From contig VXNS01000084.1 in assembly GCA_009840445.1 (NCBI GenBank), forward strand, positions 1 to 64,000: 64,000 bases of DNA. Reading direction: 5' to 3'. Both the position numbers and the translations under genes were made by a program. The notes beneath the pieces were generated by a model. The model had not been told where the DNA came from. It did no database searches and was given only the letters and a program-made list of their open reading frames with translations. Positions 31,132 to 41,058 of the stretch are shown one piece after another (positions within the stretch are counted from its first letter, which is position 1; every line of letters starts with the position of its first letter). This DNA is from Synechococcus sp. SB0662_bin_14. GTDB taxonomy: Bacteria; Cyanobacteriota; Cyanobacteriia; PCC-6307; Cyanobiaceae.

Positions 31132-31959
31132 TCACGTGTCCTGGTCAAGGGCTGACTGAACTGTTGCCGTCACTTGCTTGGGCTCAATCGTGGGTTGTCC
31201 CTCGCCCTTGTCGGGTTGCACCAGATGGAGCCAGTATTCCTGGTTGCCGGCGGCGCCTTTGACGGGTGAGGGCGCCAACCCCATCGCACGCCAGTTGAGG
31301 TGGTCTGCCTTGGCTTGAACAGCCTTGATGGCGCTCACCTGGGCCTGGGCATCCCGCACCACCCCGCCACGGCCCACCAACCCCCGCCCCACTTCAAATT
31401 GGGGCTTGACCAACACAGCCGCCTCCCGGGGCGGTTTCAACAGGGCCTTCAGCGCCGGTAAAACCAGGCCCAGGGAAATGAAGGAAAGATCGGCCACTGC
31501 CAGATCGGCCCAGACATCGTCAGGTCCATACAGCATGGCGGGGGTGAGGTAACGCAGGTTGCAGCGTTCTTTGAGCACCAATCGCGGATCCTGACGCAGA
31601 CGCCACGCCACCTGCCCATAGCCCACGTCCACCCCATAGATGCGCCGGCAGCCCTGTTGTAGCAGGCAATCCGTGAAGCCACCGGTGGAGATGCCGGCAT
31701 CCAAGGCTGTGCGCCCCGCCACCTGCAACCCAAACGCACGGATGGCTCCCAGCAACTTCTCACCGCCGCGGGAGACAAACCGGGCCTGCTGCTGCACCTG
31801 CAGGGTCAGACCGCAACGGGTGGCCTGGCCAGGCTTGTCCAGGATTCGGGCGCCACTGCGCACCCGGCCCGCCCGAATCAAGCGCTGGGCCTGCTGGCGG
31901 CTGGGGGCCAAGCCCCGCTCCACCAACAGTTGATCCAGCCGCATCTGTCCTTGTCCCAT
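31132..31959 (-). CDS. tlyA: TlyA family rRNA 2'-O-methyltransferase
   Basis: The 275-residue protein has an N-terminal S4 RNA-binding domain (MRLDQLLVERGLAPSRQQAQRLIRAG) and a FtsJ-like methyltransferase domain. SAM motif I is LDAGISTGGFTDCLLQQG; the catalytic region includes DLSFISL and LVKPQFEVGR. TlyA proteins methylate ribose of 16S and 23S rRNA; older annotation as hemolysin is misleading. It is convergent with glnB and divergent from purB. Confidence 0.9.
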   Translation of the reverse strand: MGQGQMRLDQLLVERGLAPSRQQAQRLIRAGRVRSGARILDKPGQATRCGLTLQVQQQARFVSRGGEKLLGAIRAFGLQVAGRTALDAGISTGGFTDCLLQQGCRRIYGVDVGYGQVAWRLRQDPRLVLKERCNLRYLTPAMLYGPDDVWADLAVADLSFISLGLVLPALKALLKPPREAAVLVKPQFEVGRGLVGRGGVVRDAQAQVSAIKAVQAKADHLNWRAMGLAPSPVKGAAGNQEYWLHLVQPDKGEGQPTIEPKQVTATVQSALDQDT

Positions 31960-32053
31960 GGCCCATGTGTTGCGACCGTAATCCTGAATCCCGGCCCGAT
32001 GATCTCCTCCTCTCAGTGGGTCGGTAAGTTATCCACTGTGTTGTGGCCGGATC

Positions 32054-33349
32054 GTGATTGAACGCTACACCCTCCCGGAGATGGCAGCCATCTGGAGCGA
32101 TGAAGCCCGTTACCAGCGCTGGCTGGAGGTGGAACTGGCTGCTTGCGAGGCCAATTGCCAACTGGGGCGGATTCCCCCCGATGCCATGGAGCACATCCGG
32201 GCCAAGGCCGGCTTCCAGGTGGAGCGGATCCTCCGGATCGAAGCCCAGGTGCGCCACGACGTGATTGCGTTTCTCACCAACCTGAACGAGCAGGTGGGCA
32301 GCGCGGGACGCTACATCCACCTGGGCATGACCAGCAGCGATGTGCTGGACACCGCCCTGGCGCTGCAAATGAAGGCGTCGGTGGCGCTGCTGCAACAAGA
32401 ACTGGGCAAGCTGGCGGCCGCCATCCGCCAACAGGCTCAGCGCCACAAGCACACGGCCATGATCGGCCGTTCCCACGGCATCCACGGGGAACCCATCACC
32501 CTGGGGTTCAAGTTGGCTGGCTGGCTGGCGGAGGTGGGGCGCCACCAGGAGCGGCTGACCAGGCTGGAGCAGGTGGTGGCCGTGGGGCAGATCAGTGGGG
32601 CCATGGGCACCTACGCCAACGTTGACCCCCGTGTGGAAGCCCTGGCCTGCACCCAACTGGGTCTCACCGCCGACACCGTCAGCACCCAGGTGATCAGCCG
32701 TGATCGCCATGCCGAGTATGTGCAGACCATGGCCCTGGTGGGGTCAACGCTGGATCGTTTCGCGACGGAGATCCGCAACCTGCAACGGACCGACGTGCTG
32801 GAGGTGGAAGAACACTTTGCCAAGGGGCAGAAGGGCAGTTCCGCCATGCCCCACAAGCGCAACCCCATCCGCAGTGAACGCATTAGCGGCCTGGCGCGGC
32901 TCCTGCGGGGCTATGCCATGGCGGCCCTGGAGAACATGCCCCTTTGGCATGAGCGGGACATCAGCCACAGCTCCGCCGAGCGGGTGCTCCTGCCCGATTG
33001 CTCCATCACCCTCCACTTCATGCTGCGGGAGACGACTGCCGTGGTGGCTGGCCTGGTGGTCTACCCCGAGACCATGCTCCGCAACATGACCATCTACGGC
33101 GGGGTGATCTTCAGCCAGCAGGTGCTGCTGGCGCTGGTGACCGCTGGTCTCGGTCGCGAGGAGGCCTATGCCCTGGTGCAACACCATGCCCACAAGGCCT
33201 GGAACCAGCCGGGCGGCAACTTCCAGGCCAGTCTGGCCGCTGATCCACGGGTGACCACCTGCCTGAGCGGGGATGCGCTGGCGGCCTGTTTTTCTCCTCA
33301 ACAGCACCAGAACAACCTGGATCGGATTTGGCAACGTCTGGGATTGTAA
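32054..33349 (+). CDS. purB: Adenylosuccinate lyase
   Basis: PurB cleaves SAICAR and adenylosuccinate to release fumarate in purine synthesis. The 431-residue protein shows the signature loop GSSAMPHKRNPI and the catalytic histidine region GMTSSDVLDTALALQ and GRSHGIHGEPI. The start is GTG at 32054 (VIERYTLPEMA); no ATG exists nearby in frame. It is a tetrameric cytoplasmic enzyme in known cases. Confidence 0.95.
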   Translation: MIERYTLPEMAAIWSDEARYQRWLEVELAACEANCQLGRIPPDAMEHIRAKAGFQVERILRIEAQVRHDVIAFLTNLNEQVGSAGRYIHLGMTSSDVLDTALALQMKASVALLQQELGKLAAAIRQQAQRHKHTAMIGRSHGIHGEPITLGFKLAGWLAEVGRHQERLTRLEQVVAVGQISGAMGTYANVDPRVEALACTQLGLTADTVSTQVISRDRHAEYVQTMALVGSTLDRFATEIRNLQRTDVLEVEEHFAKGQKGSSAMPHKRNPIRSERISGLARLLRGYAMAALENMPLWHERDISHSSAERVLLPDCSITLHFMLRETTAVVAGLVVYPETMLRNMTIYGGVIFSQQVLLALVTAGLGREEAYALVQHHAHKAWNQPGGNFQASLAADPRVTTCLSGDALAACFSPQQHQNNLDRIWQRLGL

Positions 33350-33416
33350 AGACCCTTGCTTGAGGAGTTGTCCAGAGGTTTCCTAAGCTCACGAAACGCT
33401 TGCTCCATCGCACGTT

Positions 33417-34727
33417 TTGCCCGTGATTAACCCTCCAGCGGACTTCCTGCGCCATCGTGCCCAGCGGGTGCGCCGCAGTGCCCTGGCCCTGGGCAGGCGC
33501 AGTAACGGACAGCGCATCGCCGCCCTGGAGGCCATGGCTGCTGCTTTGGAGCGCCATGGGGGGGCCATTGTGGCGGCCAACACGGTGGACCAGGAGGCCG
33601 CCGTCCGGGAGGGCCTGGCGGCGCCCTTGTTGGCGCGCCTCAAGCTCAACGGGGCCAAACTGGCTGGTTGCATCCAGGGCTTGCGGCAGGTGGCCACGCT
33701 GCCGGACCCCGTCGGACATCGGCAATTGCACCGGGAACTGGCGGCAGGGCTGGAGTTGGAACGGGTGACCGTTCCCGTGGGGGTGTTGGGGGTTGTCTTT
33801 GAGTCTCGCCCCGATGCGGTGATTCAGATTGCCGCTCTGGCCGTTCGCTCGGGCAACGGCGCCATCCTCAAGGGTGGCCGGGAAGCGTTGAACACGTGCC
33901 AGGCCATTGTCACAGCCTTGCAGGAGGGCCTGGCCGGCAGTGCCGTGGACCCCAACAGCCTGGACCTGCTCACCAGCCGCGAGGAGACCATGGCCTTGCT
34001 CCGGCTTGACGATCTGGTGGATTTAATCGTGCCCCGTGGTTCCAACGCCTTTGTGCGCACCATCCAGGACAACACCCGCATCCCCGTGCTGGGCCACGCT
34101 GACGGGGTTTGCCACCTCTATGTGGATCAACTGGTGAACATCGACATGGCCGTTGCTGTGGCCCTGGACGCCAAAACCCAATATCCCGCAGCCTGCAACG
34201 CCATTGAGACGCTCCTGGTGCATCGTCATGTGGCCCGGCGGTTTTTGCCACCGGCCGTTGCAGCCTTCACAGCGGCCGGCGTGACCTTGCGGGGGGATGA
34301 GCAGGCCAGGGCATTGGGTGTGCCCGAAGCGGCCACCCCGGAGGACTGGGGGCATGAATACCTGGATCTGATCCTGGCGGTGCGGGTGGTGGAGGACCTG
34401 GAGGCCGCCCTGGAGCACATTCGCCGCCATGGTTCCCGCCACACGGACGTGATCTGCACGGACGACGAGGCTGCTGCTGCCCGTTTCCTCGGCACCGTGG
34501 ACAGTGCCGGGGTGTTTCACAACTGCTCCAGCCGCTTTGCCGACGGCTTCCGCTATGGATTGGGCGCCGAGGTGGGCATCAGCACCCAGACCATGCCCCC
34601 CCGGGGACCTGTGGGCCTGGAGGGGTTGGTGACCTATCGCTATCGCCTCCGCGGCCATGGCCACACCGTGGCCCCCTTTGCCTGTGGTGAGCAGCGCTTC
34701 TCCCATCGCAATCTCCTGGAGGCTTGA
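33417..34727 (+). CDS. proA: Gamma-glutamyl phosphate reductase
   Basis: ProA reduces gamma-glutamyl phosphate to glutamate semialdehyde in proline synthesis. The 436-residue aldehyde-dehydrogenase-fold protein has the NADP and substrate motifs [11 protein letters not shown] and [10 protein letters not shown] and the catalytic cysteine in HADGVCHLY. The start is TTG 33417 or GTG 33423; neither has a strong ribosome-binding site. folB follows closely. Confidence 0.93.
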   Translation: MPVINPPADFLRHRAQRVRRSALALGRRSNGQRIAALEAMAAALERHGGAIVAANTVDQEAAVREGLAAPLLARLKLNGAKLAGCIQGLRQVATLPDPVGHRQLHRELAAGLELERVTVPVGVLGVVFESRPDAVIQIAALAVRSGNGAILKGGREALNTCQAIVTALQEGLAGSAVDPNSLDLLTSREETMALLRLDDLVDLIVPRGSNAFVRTIQDNTRIPVLGHADGVCHLYVDQLVNIDMAVAVALDAKTQYPAACNAIETLLVHRHVARRFLPPAVAAFTAAGVTLRGDEQARALGVPEAATPEDWGHEYLDLILAVRVVEDLEAALEHIRRHGSRHTDVICTDDEAAAARFLGTVDSAGVFHNCSSRFADGFRYGLGAEVGISTQTMPPRGPVGLEGLVTYRYRLRGHGHTVAPFACGEQRFSHRNLLEA

Positions 34728-34732
34728 AATCC

Positions 34733-35125
34733 ATGCACAGCAACAACCCTTGGGAGGCAGCCCGTGGCGATGCGATCCACGTGGAAGGCCTGAAGATATG
34801 GGCACGGGTGGGGGTATTGCCGGAAGAACGCAGCCTGGGGCAGTGGTTTGTCGTGGACCTCACCATCTGGTTCGATCTGGCTCCCGCTGGCCGGTCCGAC
34901 GATCTATCCCTCACTGTGGACTACGGCCAGGCCGTTGCCGCCATCCAGGCCTGTGCCGAGCAGGTGGTGTGCCACACCCTGGAGTGCTTCTCCGAACAAC
35001 TTCTGGATCAGGTGGGGGAGATCTACGGGCCATGGCCGGTTCGTCTCGTCCTGCGCAAATGCCATCCCCCCCTCCCCGGCTTTGACGGCTCCATCAGCGT
35101 GGAGCGCTGGCGCTTCGCCGGGTAA
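34733..35125 (+). CDS. folB: Dihydroneopterin aldolase
   Basis: FolB converts dihydroneopterin to 6-hydroxymethyl-dihydropterin in folate synthesis. The T-fold protein (130 residues) shows IHVEGLKIWARVGVLPEER and SLTVDYGQAVAAI, both family blocks. I use ATG 34733 (MHSNNPWEAA); the tracked TTG at 34724 overlaps the proA stop. The 8-base spacing to proA supports cotranscription. Confidence 0.88.
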   Translation: MHSNNPWEAARGDAIHVEGLKIWARVGVLPEERSLGQWFVVDLTIWFDLAPAGRSDDLSLTVDYGQAVAAIQACAEQVVCHTLECFSEQLLDQVGEIYGPWPVRLVLRKCHPPLPGFDGSISVERWRFAG

Positions 35126-35200
35126 CGCCTGCCGGGTAACGTGGAATGTCCCGGGATGCCCCGTTACCATTGGGGAATTCGTCCCTGCTGCGACACCACC

Positions 35201-36001
35201 ATGGCGCTGCCCCAAGAGTTTCCGGTGAGCACCCTGTTGCGGGCCAGGGTTCAGGGCGACCAGGGGGCTGACCACGGGGTGGGGCATCAAGTATGGATGC
35301 ATCCACCGGCCCATCGGGTGTTGGGTTGGGCCAGTCGCCCCACCAGCTTCGGACCCACCCGCTCCGTATGGCGCCTCAACCAGTTGCGCCATCTGCAGGG
35401 GGACGTGGCGGTGGTGAGCGAGACCCCGGCCCGGACCCAGCAGAGCACCCTGGACTTGCTGCCCACCAGCATGGGGGCCCATCTCTACAGCCATGACGGC
35501 TTGGCCCTGGGCTGCGTGGTGGATGCCGTGCTGAGTCTTCAAACCGGCGCCGTTGCCCACTATCTGGTGGCCCGCAGTGATCCGCGCCTGCCGGGCACCA
35601 GCCGTTGGCGACTGCAACCGAACACCGTTCTGGATCAACAGCCGGGCCGGGTGGTGGTTGCTGTGGGCGCCTTGGACGACTTGCCCCTGGTCCGGGCTGG
35701 TCTGCGCACCCAGGCGCTGCAGACAAGTCAACGGTGGCGGGAGCGGCTCCAGGAGACCACCGTTCAGGCAGGTCGCCAGTTGGAAGACTGGCTCCACAAC
35801 GCCCCGTTGCCCCAAAACCATGGCAACCCAAGCCCAAGGCGACAGCGGCGGCAGGGGCATGTGCCCCATGGTGAGTCCTCAGGTGGTGATCAGGGACCTG
35901 GTCGGGAGATTTGGGACGCCTGGGAGCATCCTCCCCACCGCCGGCCGGCCTCCTGCCAGGACAGCGAGAGTCACGGCCCTGATCAGGAGCCATGGCTTTG
36001 A
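35201..36001 (+). CDS. PRC-barrel domain protein
   Basis: The 266-residue protein carries two PRC-barrel-like halves: HRVLGWASRPTSFGPTRSV and HLYSHDGLALGCVVDAVLSLQTG. Such proteins bind other proteins or act in RNA and photosynthesis-related assembly. The C-terminal 70 residues are charged and low in complexity (GREIWDAWEHPPHRRP), probably disordered. The ATG at 35201 (MALPQEFPVSTLL) fits cyanobacterial homologues. The minus-strand 321-codon ORF across it is a shadow. Confidence 0.75.
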   Translation: MALPQEFPVSTLLRARVQGDQGADHGVGHQVWMHPPAHRVLGWASRPTSFGPTRSVWRLNQLRHLQGDVAVVSETPARTQQSTLDLLPTSMGAHLYSHDGLALGCVVDAVLSLQTGAVAHYLVARSDPRLPGTSRWRLQPNTVLDQQPGRVVVAVGALDDLPLVRAGLRTQALQTSQRWRERLQETTVQAGRQLEDWLHNAPLPQNHGNPSPRRQRRQGHVPHGESSGGDQGPGREIWDAWEHPPHRRPASCQDSESHGPDQEPWL

Positions 36002-36185
36002 AGACCGATTGACCCAGCGAGCATGCAGGATCAAATGCGGTGTCGAGACGCTCCAAGGCCCCATTGGCCAGCAACCGTGTCGGTGCTGGTGTCGGCTGCA
36101 GCCGCGGTGGATGCCGAGCAGGGATTCATTGCTCCACTCTCCTGGTACCGTCAGCATCAACTGGCGCTTACCTTCCCTAGGCTTG

Positions 36186-37643
36186 ATGCCCTTCCCTGTC
36201 TTGTGCCACGTGTTTCAACGGTCTGGTCAATGGACGCCCCGTTTCCTTGTGGGTGCCTTGTTGGCTAGTGCGCAACCGCTGGCGGGCGTGGCGGCGGAGC
36301 CACTACCAGCGTCTTTGGCGGATCTGGCGCCGCCGCCGCCCCTGGCCGGACCGCAATTGCCGGACCACATGGCGGATCAACAGCTACGGCCTTTGTCCCT
36401 GGAAGAGGCCCAGCAACTGGCTGAAGTGAATCACCCTGCCCTGCAGGCTGCGGCGCTTGAGGTGGAATCGCGAGAGGCCCGGTTGGAGGCCTCCTTAAGT
36501 GCCTGGAAACCGCAAGCCACCCTGAAGTCATCCGCGGGATTGCCAGCATTGGCGCTGGAGTACCAGTACAGCCCGGAGACCTCCTATCCCCGTGGCGAAC
36601 TGGAAACGAACCTGAACCTGGAGGCAACCTGGTTGTGGAGAGACCCCCAGCGGGACGCCCGCATTGCCGCCGAGCGCCACGAACTTGATCAGGTGAAGCT
36701 GCAACGCCAGTTCTTGCACCGTGACCTGAAGCTACAAGCGACGGAGTCCTACGTTGAACTCCAACGGGCCGACGCGGAAGTGGACCTGCGCTTGGCGGCG
36801 GTTCAGGCTGCCCAGTCCAACTTGAAGATCAGCGGTGCGCGCCATGGGGCTGGCGTGGCTGCCCGCCTGGACGTGCTTCAGGCCCACGCCCAGTTGACTG
36901 AGGATGAAGCATTGCTGGCCAGCGCCAAGGCCCAGCAGACCATCACCCGCCGCCGCTTGGCCAGGGTGCTGAACCTGCCCCAGGGGGTGGTGCCCACTGC
37001 CCGGGACGCCAATAGGCGGCAGGGACGCTGGACCGCAACCCTGGAGGAGAGCCTGGCCGCCGCCTTTGCGAGCCGCGAAGAGTTACAACAGTTTCTTGCC
37101 GCCATCCAGGAGCGGGAGGAGCGGGCCAAGGAGGCTCTGGCGGCGCTGCAGCCCACCCTCTCGTTCTTTGTGATGGGGGCCTGGAGTCAGGCGTCCGGCA
37201 ACGTCCTCTCCGGCGCCTCCACCATTGAAAGCCAGTTCAGGGGAAGGATCTCCACGGCTCTGGGCCTGCGCTTTGCGATGCCCCTCAGCGATGGGGGGAC
37301 TGCCCAGGCCAGTGCTCGCCGCTGGAGCCTGGCGGCCCAAAGGCAGGAGCACCTCTTTGCGGAAGCCCGCAACGCTTTCCAGCAGCAGGTGGAGAGGGCC
37401 TTCCACACCGTCCATGCCCAGGGGGACACGCTGGAGTTGCGTGCTCGACAGGTGGCGACTCAGCAGGAGATCCTGAATCTCGCCACTGCCCGCTACGAGG
37501 CCGGCGTTGGCACCCAGCAAGACTTGATTGACCAGCAAAACGCCCTGACCCGGGCCGCCGTTGCCCACGCTCAGGCCGTCCTGGACTACAACCTGAGCCT
37601 GGCCCAGTTGCACCGTTATACAGGTTTATCGGTCCAGCCCTAG
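36186..37643 (+). CDS. TolC-like outer membrane efflux protein
   Basis: The 485-residue protein has the TolC/OEP pattern: an export signal (FLVGALLASAQPLAGVAAE), then two similar helical halves. The first starts SLEEAQQLAEVNHPALQAAALEVESREARL, and the second has ATARYEAGVGTQQDLIDQQNALTRA, a classic OEP motif. It forms trimers that carry export through the outer membrane in known cases. The tracked ORF starts far upstream inside the PRC-barrel gene; I chose ATG 36186. No partner pump or adaptor gene is adjacent. Confidence 0.85.
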   Translation: MPFPVLCHVFQRSGQWTPRFLVGALLASAQPLAGVAAEPLPASLADLAPPPPLAGPQLPDHMADQQLRPLSLEEAQQLAEVNHPALQAAALEVESREARLEASLSAWKPQATLKSSAGLPALALEYQYSPETSYPRGELETNLNLEATWLWRDPQRDARIAAERHELDQVKLQRQFLHRDLKLQATESYVELQRADAEVDLRLAAVQAAQSNLKISGARHGAGVAARLDVLQAHAQLTEDEALLASAKAQQTITRRRLARVLNLPQGVVPTARDANRRQGRWTATLEESLAAAFASREELQQFLAAIQEREERAKEALAALQPTLSFFVMGAWSQASGNVLSGASTIESQFRGRISTALGLRFAMPLSDGGTAQASARRWSLAAQRQEHLFAEARNAFQQQVERAFHTVHAQGDTLELRARQVATQQEILNLATARYEAGVGTQQDLIDQQNALTRAAVAHAQAVLDYNLSLAQLHRYTGLSVQP

Positions 37644-37688
37644 CCTGCTCCCCAGAGCACACCTTCCCGGCCCCCAGGTCGCAGAACC

Positions 37689-39113
37689 ATGGCCCCTTCC
37701 CATGACCCCCCGGCCAGTCCATCGGGCTTGTCCCTGCTGCAGGTGCTGCGGCTCGGCTTGTTCCAAGGCTGCCTGGGCACCATGGCGGTGGTCTTTGCGG
37801 GCCTGTTGAACCGCATCATGCTCACCGAACTGGCATTCCCCGGTTTGCTGGTGGGCGGCGCCCTGGCCTTTGAGCAGTTGGTGGCCCCCAGCCGAGTGCT
37901 GTTTGGCCAGGTCTCCGATGCACGGCCGTTTCAAGGACGCTATCGGGTTCCCTACGTGGTGACCGGTTCCGTGTTGTATTGCCTCATCGCGGTGCTCTCC
38001 GTCCCGCTGATCTTTTTTGTGGGCAACGCCATTGCAACGGACAACAGCCGTGCCTTCTGGGGTGGCGCCACGGCGCTCTGCGGACTGTTTGCCCTGTTCG
38101 GGCTGGCTGTGGCCATGGCCACGACCCCCTACCTGGCCCTGGTCATTGACCGCACCACGGAACAGGAACGTCCCCGCGCCGTTGGCATCATCTGGTGCAT
38201 GTTGACCGTGGGCATCATTGTGGGGGCCATTTGCATTTCCATCACCCTCGGCAGCGTGGACGGGGTGACGGATCCAGCAGTGCTGCAACCTGCGTTGCAA
38301 CGCTTCATGATCCAGCTTGCCTTGGTGGTGGTGGCATTGACCATCGTGGCCTGCTGGGGAATGGAGCCCCGGGGCGGCTCCCGGAGTGGGAACCGGCCCC
38401 CCGAACAGGTGATGACCCTGCCGCGCACGTGGGCCTTGCTCACCTCCAGCCGCCAGACCTTTGTGTTCTTTGGTTTCCTGGTGTTGTTTGCCCTGGGGGT
38501 GTTCCTCCAGGACCCCATCCTGGAGAGCTACGGGGCGGACGTCTTTGGTCTGCCCATTTCCAAAAGCACCATCCTGAACGCCCTCTGGGGAACCGGCACA
38601 CTGCTGGGCTTGCTCCTGGCGGGGTTTCTGATCACCCCCAGACTGGGGAAGATGGCCTGTTCTCGTCTGGGCTGCCAGTTGACCACCTTCTCGCTGGCGT
38701 TATTACTTCTGGCAGGGTGTACCGGTCAGGTGCCGGTGTTGCAGGTGGTGATGGTGTTGTTCGGTCTTGCCGCGGGCATTGCCACCAATGCCACCCTCTC
38801 TCTCATGTTGGATTTGACGCTGCCGGAGGCCGCCGGCACGTTTGTGGGGGCCTGGGCCTTGGCTCAGGCCTTGTCCCGGGCACTGGGCAAACTCATGGGA
38901 GGGGGTCTGCTGGACCTTGGCCATGCCTTGATCCCTGATGGACTGGGGGCCAACTGGCTGCCGCCGGCCTTCCCTGCCTATGGCTTCGTGCTGTTCATAG
39001 AGGTCCTCATCATGGCTGCCGCCACATGGTCTCTGGGTGCTGTGCGTGTGCATCAATTCCGTGGGGACACGGCCGGCACCCTGGCCAAGGTGCTGGCTCT
39101 GGAACTGGACTGA
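37689..39113 (+). CDS. PucC/LhaA-like major facilitator transporter (BCD family)
   Basis: The 474-residue protein has about twelve membrane helices. The segments LRLGLFQGCLGTMAVVFAGLLNRIMLTEL and RVLFGQVSDARPFQGRYRVPYV match the PucC/BCH2 family. In purple bacteria the family helps assemble light-harvesting complexes; in cyanobacteria a role in chlorophyll-protein assembly is suspected. It follows the TolC-like gene by 45 bases and precedes the IMPase gene by 9 bases. Confidence 0.88.
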   Translation: MAPSHDPPASPSGLSLLQVLRLGLFQGCLGTMAVVFAGLLNRIMLTELAFPGLLVGGALAFEQLVAPSRVLFGQVSDARPFQGRYRVPYVVTGSVLYCLIAVLSVPLIFFVGNAIATDNSRAFWGGATALCGLFALFGLAVAMATTPYLALVIDRTTEQERPRAVGIIWCMLTVGIIVGAICISITLGSVDGVTDPAVLQPALQRFMIQLALVVVALTIVACWGMEPRGGSRSGNRPPEQVMTLPRTWALLTSSRQTFVFFGFLVLFALGVFLQDPILESYGADVFGLPISKSTILNALWGTGTLLGLLLAGFLITPRLGKMACSRLGCQLTTFSLALLLLAGCTGQVPVLQVVMVLFGLAAGIATNATLSLMLDLTLPEAAGTFVGAWALAQALSRALGKLMGGGLLDLGHALIPDGLGANWLPPAFPAYGFVLFIEVLIMAAATWSLGAVRVHQFRGDTAGTLAKVLALELD

Positions 39114-39122
39114 GGTTGTCCC

Positions 39123-39938
39123 ATGGAGAGAACCATCGCCGCCTGGCAAGAGCAACTGGGTCCTCTTCTGGATCAAGTGGCCGCACGGCAGATGGCGGAC
39201 TTTGGCCAGATCGGGGCCGAGAGGAAAGCCGACGGCTCCCTAGTCACAACCTGTGACCGCTGGAGTGACGAGACCATCAGCCAGTGGCTGCAGGACCGGT
39301 TCCCCGCCACGGGGGTGCTGAGCGAAGAGGGCAACACACGGGTACCGCAGCAGGAGTGGGCCTGGATCCTGGATCCCCTGGACGGGACCACGAACTTCAC
39401 CTACGGCATCCCCCACTGGACCATCTCCCTGGCCCTGCTGCACCGGGGCCGTCCCGTGATGGGGTGGTTGGAGATTCCCCCGCTGCGCCAGCGGATCGTC
39501 GTGGTGCGGGGAGAAGGGGTGGAGCGCAACGGCTGTCGCCTGCAACCGCCAACGGACGTGATCACCCCCAATGCCTGCGCCAGCCTCTGCACCCGCAGCA
39601 TGGTGGTCTTGCAGCGTCGCTCACACCACCGCTTCCCTTGCAAGTTGCGCATGTTCGGTGTGGCCAGCACCAATATGGCCGGCGTGGCCTTGGGGCAAAG
39701 TCTCGGCGCCCTGGAGGCCTCCCCCAAGATTTGGGACCTGGCCGCCGCCTGGCTGGTGCTGGAGGAGTTGGGCTGTCCCGTTGAGCCACTGGCGGGGCAC
39801 CCTTTCCCCGCCACCCCCGGCGCCCAACTGGCAACGGTGAGCTATCCCTTGTTGACCGTTGCGGCCCCGTCCCTCTTCCCGCTCTTTCGCCCCTGGGCCG
39901 CTGCCCTGCATTCCGAGAGCCCGCCACCGCCGGGCTGA
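39123..39938 (+). CDS. Inositol monophosphatase family protein
   Basis: The 271-residue enzyme has the Mg-dependent phosphatase motifs LDPLDGTTNFTYGIPHW and KIWDLAAAWLVLEELG. It also has VLSEEG for metal binding. Family members hydrolyse inositol phosphate, 3'-phosphoadenosine 5'-phosphate or histidinol phosphate; the sequence alone does not decide. It converges on obgE with 2 bases between the stops. Confidence 0.88.
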   Translation: MERTIAAWQEQLGPLLDQVAARQMADFGQIGAERKADGSLVTTCDRWSDETISQWLQDRFPATGVLSEEGNTRVPQQEWAWILDPLDGTTNFTYGIPHWTISLALLHRGRPVMGWLEIPPLRQRIVVVRGEGVERNGCRLQPPTDVITPNACASLCTRSMVVLQRRSHHRFPCKLRMFGVASTNMAGVALGQSLGALEASPKIWDLAAAWLVLEELGCPVEPLAGHPFPATPGAQLATVSYPLLTVAAPSLFPLFRPWAAALHSESPPPPG

Positions 39939-39940
39939 TG

Positions 39941-40936
39941 TCAGGTGCAGGTTGCCAGGAGGTCCCAGACGTCTTGCTTGAGCGGCTCCAGGCCCTGGCC
40001 CGTGACGGCGGAAATCTGATGGCAGGGCTGTTGGAAGTGTTGGCTGAGGGTTACGGTCAGTTGCTCCAATCGGCCGGCATCCACCGCGTCACTCTTGTTC
40101 AGGGCCAGCAGGCGGGGACGATCCAGCAGGGTGGGGTCATAGGCTGCCAACTCCCCCAGCAGCACGGTGGCGTCCCTGTGGGGATCTTCCGCTGTGGCAT
40201 CCACCAGATGCACCAGAAGACGGGTGCGCTGGATGTGGCGCAAGAAGTCATGCCCCAGGCCGGCGCCCATGGCGGCACCTTGGATCAGACCGGGAATATC
40301 GGCAAACACCGTGCCGTCTCCCGTTGGGCGCCGCACCACCCCCAGGTTGGGCGTCAACGTCGTAAAAGGGTAGTCCGCCACCTTGGGACGGGCCGCGGAG
40401 AGGGCGCGGATCAAGGTGCTCTTGCCCGCGTTGGGACAACCCACCAACCCCACCTCCGCCAGGAGCTTGAGTTCCAACCGCAGTTGCCGCTGCTGGCCTG
40501 GATGGCCGTTGGTGCATTGCTCCGGAGCCCGGTTGCGGTTGCTCAGGTAACGGGTGTTGCCAAAGCCGCCCTGCCCCCCCACAGCGACACAGAGTTGCTG
40601 CCCCGACGTGGTCAGGTCCCCCAGCCAGGTGCTGCTGCCCAGGTCGTGGACTTCCGTACCGCAGGGCACCTTCACCAGCAGGGGTGGGGCGCTGGCGCCG
40701 GTGCGGTTTTTCGGGCCGCCCCGCCGGCCGTCGCCAGCCGCAAAGCAGCGCTTGTACTTGAAATCCAGCAGGGTTTGCAGGTTGGTGGTGGCCTCCAGAA
40801 TCACGTCTCCACCGCGCCCGCCGTCACCACCGGCCGGTCCCCCCGCCGGCACGAACTTCTCCCGACGGAAGGCCACAATGCCGTCCCCACCACGGCCAGC
40901 CTGCACTTCAATCTGCACCAGGTCAATGAACTGCAT
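39941..40936 (-). CDS. obgE: GTPase ObgE/CgtA
   Basis: Obg GTPase assists large ribosomal subunit assembly and stress control. It begins [19 protein letters not shown], the Obg fold with its glycine-rich helices (about residues 1-155), then the G domain: G1 [11 protein letters not shown]3 DIPG, G4 NKSD. G1 has Cys where Phe is usual. There is no long C-terminal extension, as in other picocyanobacteria. I start at ATG 40936 (331 residues), not the tracked codon six residues earlier. It lies divergent from the relA/spoT gene. Confidence 0.93.
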   Translation of the reverse strand: MQFIDLVQIEVQAGRGGDGIVAFRREKFVPAGGPAGGDGGRGGDVILEATTNLQTLLDFKYKRCFAAGDGRRGGPKNRTGASAPPLLVKVPCGTEVHDLGSSTWLGDLTTSGQQLCVAVGGQGGFGNTRYLSNRNRAPEQCTNGHPGQQRQLRLELKLLAEVGLVGCPNAGKSTLIRALSAARPKVADYPFTTLTPNLGVVRRPTGDGTVFADIPGLIQGAAMGAGLGHDFLRHIQRTRLLVHLVDATAEDPHRDATVLLGELAAYDPTLLDRPRLLALNKSDAVDAGRLEQLTVTLSQHFQQPCHQISAVTGQGLEPLKQDVWDLLATCT

Positions 40937-41058
40937 CAGGACCTGCTCCTGCACCCATCTGTCGCCCCATTCTGCCGGCTTGGGGCAGGGCAGAGCCCTG
41001 GGGAATTCTTCACCAGCGTGGTGATTGGCCTAATCTGGAGATCCAGTCTTCACGTAAT